Notes under the pieces: generated by a model
What the model was told of the DNA's origin: nothing
What the model saw: only the letters and a program-made list of their open reading frames with translations
The model's database searches: none
Shown here: piece by piece, positions 13,054 to 14,230 of the stretch
Numbering within the stretch: position 1 is the stretch's first letter
How the letters are laid out: each line of letters begins with the position of its first letter
Position numbers and translations under genes: made by a program
NCBI GenBank assembly: GCA_964627855.1
Contig: CAZVLE010000014.1
Coordinates: 1-14,230 of the forward strand
DNA length: 14,230 nucleotides
DNA from: CAZVLE01 sp964627855
Lineage (GTDB): Bacteria > Bacillota > Dethiobacteria > DTU022
Direction: 5' to 3'

Positions 13054-14230
13054 ATGTATGAAGCTGTGATTACCGGCTTAGGCCCGGTTGCACCTAACGG
13101 TGTAGGAAAAGAGAATTTTTGGGGGGCAATTAGTACAGGGAAGTCTGGTATTCGCCTTATTGACAACTTGGTTAATTCTGACTGTCCCTGCCAAATCGGT
13201 GGCGATATTCCACTGGAGTGGGTTGAAGCTAGAGCAGATTTGCTCCCCGATTGGCTGCCGAATGCGAAAGGTTGTAAGTACACTATGCTTGCAACGATGC
13301 TGGCCCTGGAAGATGCCGGCCTGACGCCTGAGGATATTAATGGTCGTGATGGTGCCGTTTTCATGGGTGTAAGTATTCCCGATATGGAAATATACCAAAA
13401 TGAATATAAATCGTTTGCAGCGAATGGGTCAACGAGACCTGAATCACTCGCTGCTGCCGCACCACATACTCCGGCAACCGTTGTTTCGCATATGTTAAGA
13501 ATTTATTCAAATGTTATTACAGTTTCTACTGCCTGCACTTCTGGCGCGGTCAGCATACAAAATGCTTCAGAGATAATAAGCAGAGGCGAGGCTGATATTG
13601 TCCTTGCCGGCGGAGTTGAGATACCTCTTTCACCTGTTTTTATCAGTGGTTTTAGCTCTGCGGGTCTCGTTCCAACCAGTTATAACGATCACCCCGAGCT
13701 TGGCAGCAGACCTTTTGATCATAAAAGAGAAAGCGGTGTTTTATCTGAAGGAGCCGGTGTCGTGGTTCTGGAAGAGAAAAACAAGGCCTTACGGCGTAAT
13801 GCGAGAATTTATGCTACCTATTCCGGTGGGGGTTTTTCTACAGCCATGTCACCATCCTGGATGAAAGCTGCTTTTTTTAGGGCCATGTCAGAAGCCCTGG
13901 ATAAGTCTCGGGTTAAAACCAGTGAGATTGACCATATATCTGCAAGTGCCCCTGGTCACCCTGTTATTGATCAGGTCGAAACAGAGGCGATTAAAGATTT
14001 ATTTAAGAGCAATGCATATAACATTCCGGTCAATTCCCTTAAGTCGATGATTGGCAACCCGGGAGCTGCCGCAGGACCTTTGCAACTCATAGCCAGTGCT
14101 TTGTCGATCCAAAACTGCTTTATTACTCCGACTGTCAATCTTGATCTTTGCGGAGAAGGTTGTGATTTAGATTACGTGCCAAATAAAGGCCGGGTAGCAA
14201 GGGTAAACAGAGCAATGATCAATATACGTG
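13054..14230 (+). CDS. FabF-like beta-ketoacyl synthase with altered active site, 3' end missing
   Basis: The frame opens at ATG 13054, 7 bases after AGGAGG (13041-13046), and runs to the window edge (392 codons; a full ketosynthase is about 410). N-terminal VITGLGPVAPNGVGKENFW is typical of KAS II. The nucleophile Cys161 sits in STACTSGA, and SRPFDHKRESGVLSEGAG matches the family's RPFDxxRxGxxxGEGAG. However, the NAHGTSTP motif reads SASAPGHP, putting Ser298 at the first catalytic His (His302 lies four residues on), and KSMTGHxxGAAG reads KSMIGNPGAAAG, putting Asn335 at the second. The spacing from Cys (137 and then 37 residues) fits FabF (140 and 37), so I trust the alignment. It retains the KSM lysine. 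Reading frames are intact, so it is not decayed. It may be a specialised ketosynthase, an acyl-transferring relative or a partner subunit in a lipid or polyketide pathway. Confidence 0.85.
   Translation, partial: MYEAVITGLGPVAPNGVGKENFWGAISTGKSGIRLIDNLVNSDCPCQIGGDIPLEWVEARADLLPDWLPNAKGCKYTMLATMLALEDAGLTPEDINGRDGAVFMGVSIPDMEIYQNEYKSFAANGSTRPESLAAAAPHTPATVVSHMLRIYSNVITVSTACTSGAVSIQNASEIISRGEADIVLAGGVEIPLSPVFISGFSSAGLVPTSYNDHPELGSRPFDHKRESGVLSEGAGVVVLEEKNKALRRNARIYATYSGGGFSTAMSPSWMKAAFFRAMSEALDKSRVKTSEIDHISASAPGHPVIDQVETEAIKDLFKSNAYNIPVNSLKSMIGNPGAAAGPLQLIASALSIQNCFITPTVNLDLCGEGCDLDYVPNKGRVARVNRAMINIR

Noticed and set aside
1..14230. CRISPR array, tRNA or rRNA genes, prophage or toxin-antitoxin modules
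   Set aside because: I saw no regularly spaced short repeats, no cloverleaf or rRNA-like segments, and no phage or toxin signatures on either strand.

Overview
The window looks like a chromosomal segment of an anaerobic, fermentative or syntrophic Firmicute (Clostridia or Peptococcia-like). The evidence is moderate GC, strong GGAGG-type ribosome sites, TTG and GTG starts, compact sigma-A promoters, and enzymes typical of strict anaerobes: a 4-hydroxybutyryl-CoA dehydratase-like radical enzyme, an NDP-forming acyl-CoA synthetase, and molybdenum cofactor (Moco) control. The genus cannot be read from the sequence.

Bases 1-1281 (minus strand) hold two successive transcription units of the same design: a TTGACC promoter, a Moco riboswitch aptamer, an intrinsic terminator, then a gene. 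The first (reading leftward) drives a small kinase-fold protein whose catalytic loop looks degenerate. The second drives a gene of which only seven codons are visible (MKLSARN), the usual start of Mop/TOBE molybdate-binding proteins. Bases 1282-1964 are nearly gene-free; they contain a likely decayed membrane-protein remnant (1729-1839) and a strong terminator.

Bases 1965-3675: a putrescine aminotransferase (patA/ygjG type) on the minus strand, preceded by a good sigma-54 promoter and a dyad at activator distance. Divergent from it, an extended -10 promoter and a structured leader ending in a T-run precede a class A penicillin-binding protein (3676-6114). A SagB-like nitroreductase-fold protein (6171-6896, minus) converges on it.

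Bases 7072-9916: a two-gene operon made of an AbfD-like [4Fe-4S]/FAD dehydratase or isomerase and a geranylgeranyl-reductase/FixC-like flavoprotein. An ADP-forming acyl-CoA synthetase (9961-12069, minus) converges on it. Together these suggest CoA-thioester activation or energy conservation beside an unusual radical dehydration/redox step; the substrate is unknown.

Bases 12295-14230: an operon on the plus strand starting with a SAM methyltransferase and continuing into a FabF-like ketosynthase cut by the window edge. The ketosynthase keeps the active-site Cys but has Ser and Asn where both catalytic His should be, which suggests the start of a specialised lipid or polyketide locus.

The points most worth following up are the Moco-riboswitch-controlled degenerate kinase, the His-less ketosynthase, the AbfD-like enzyme with altered catalytic acids, the sigma-54 control of the aminotransferase, and the leader RNA before the PBP gene.
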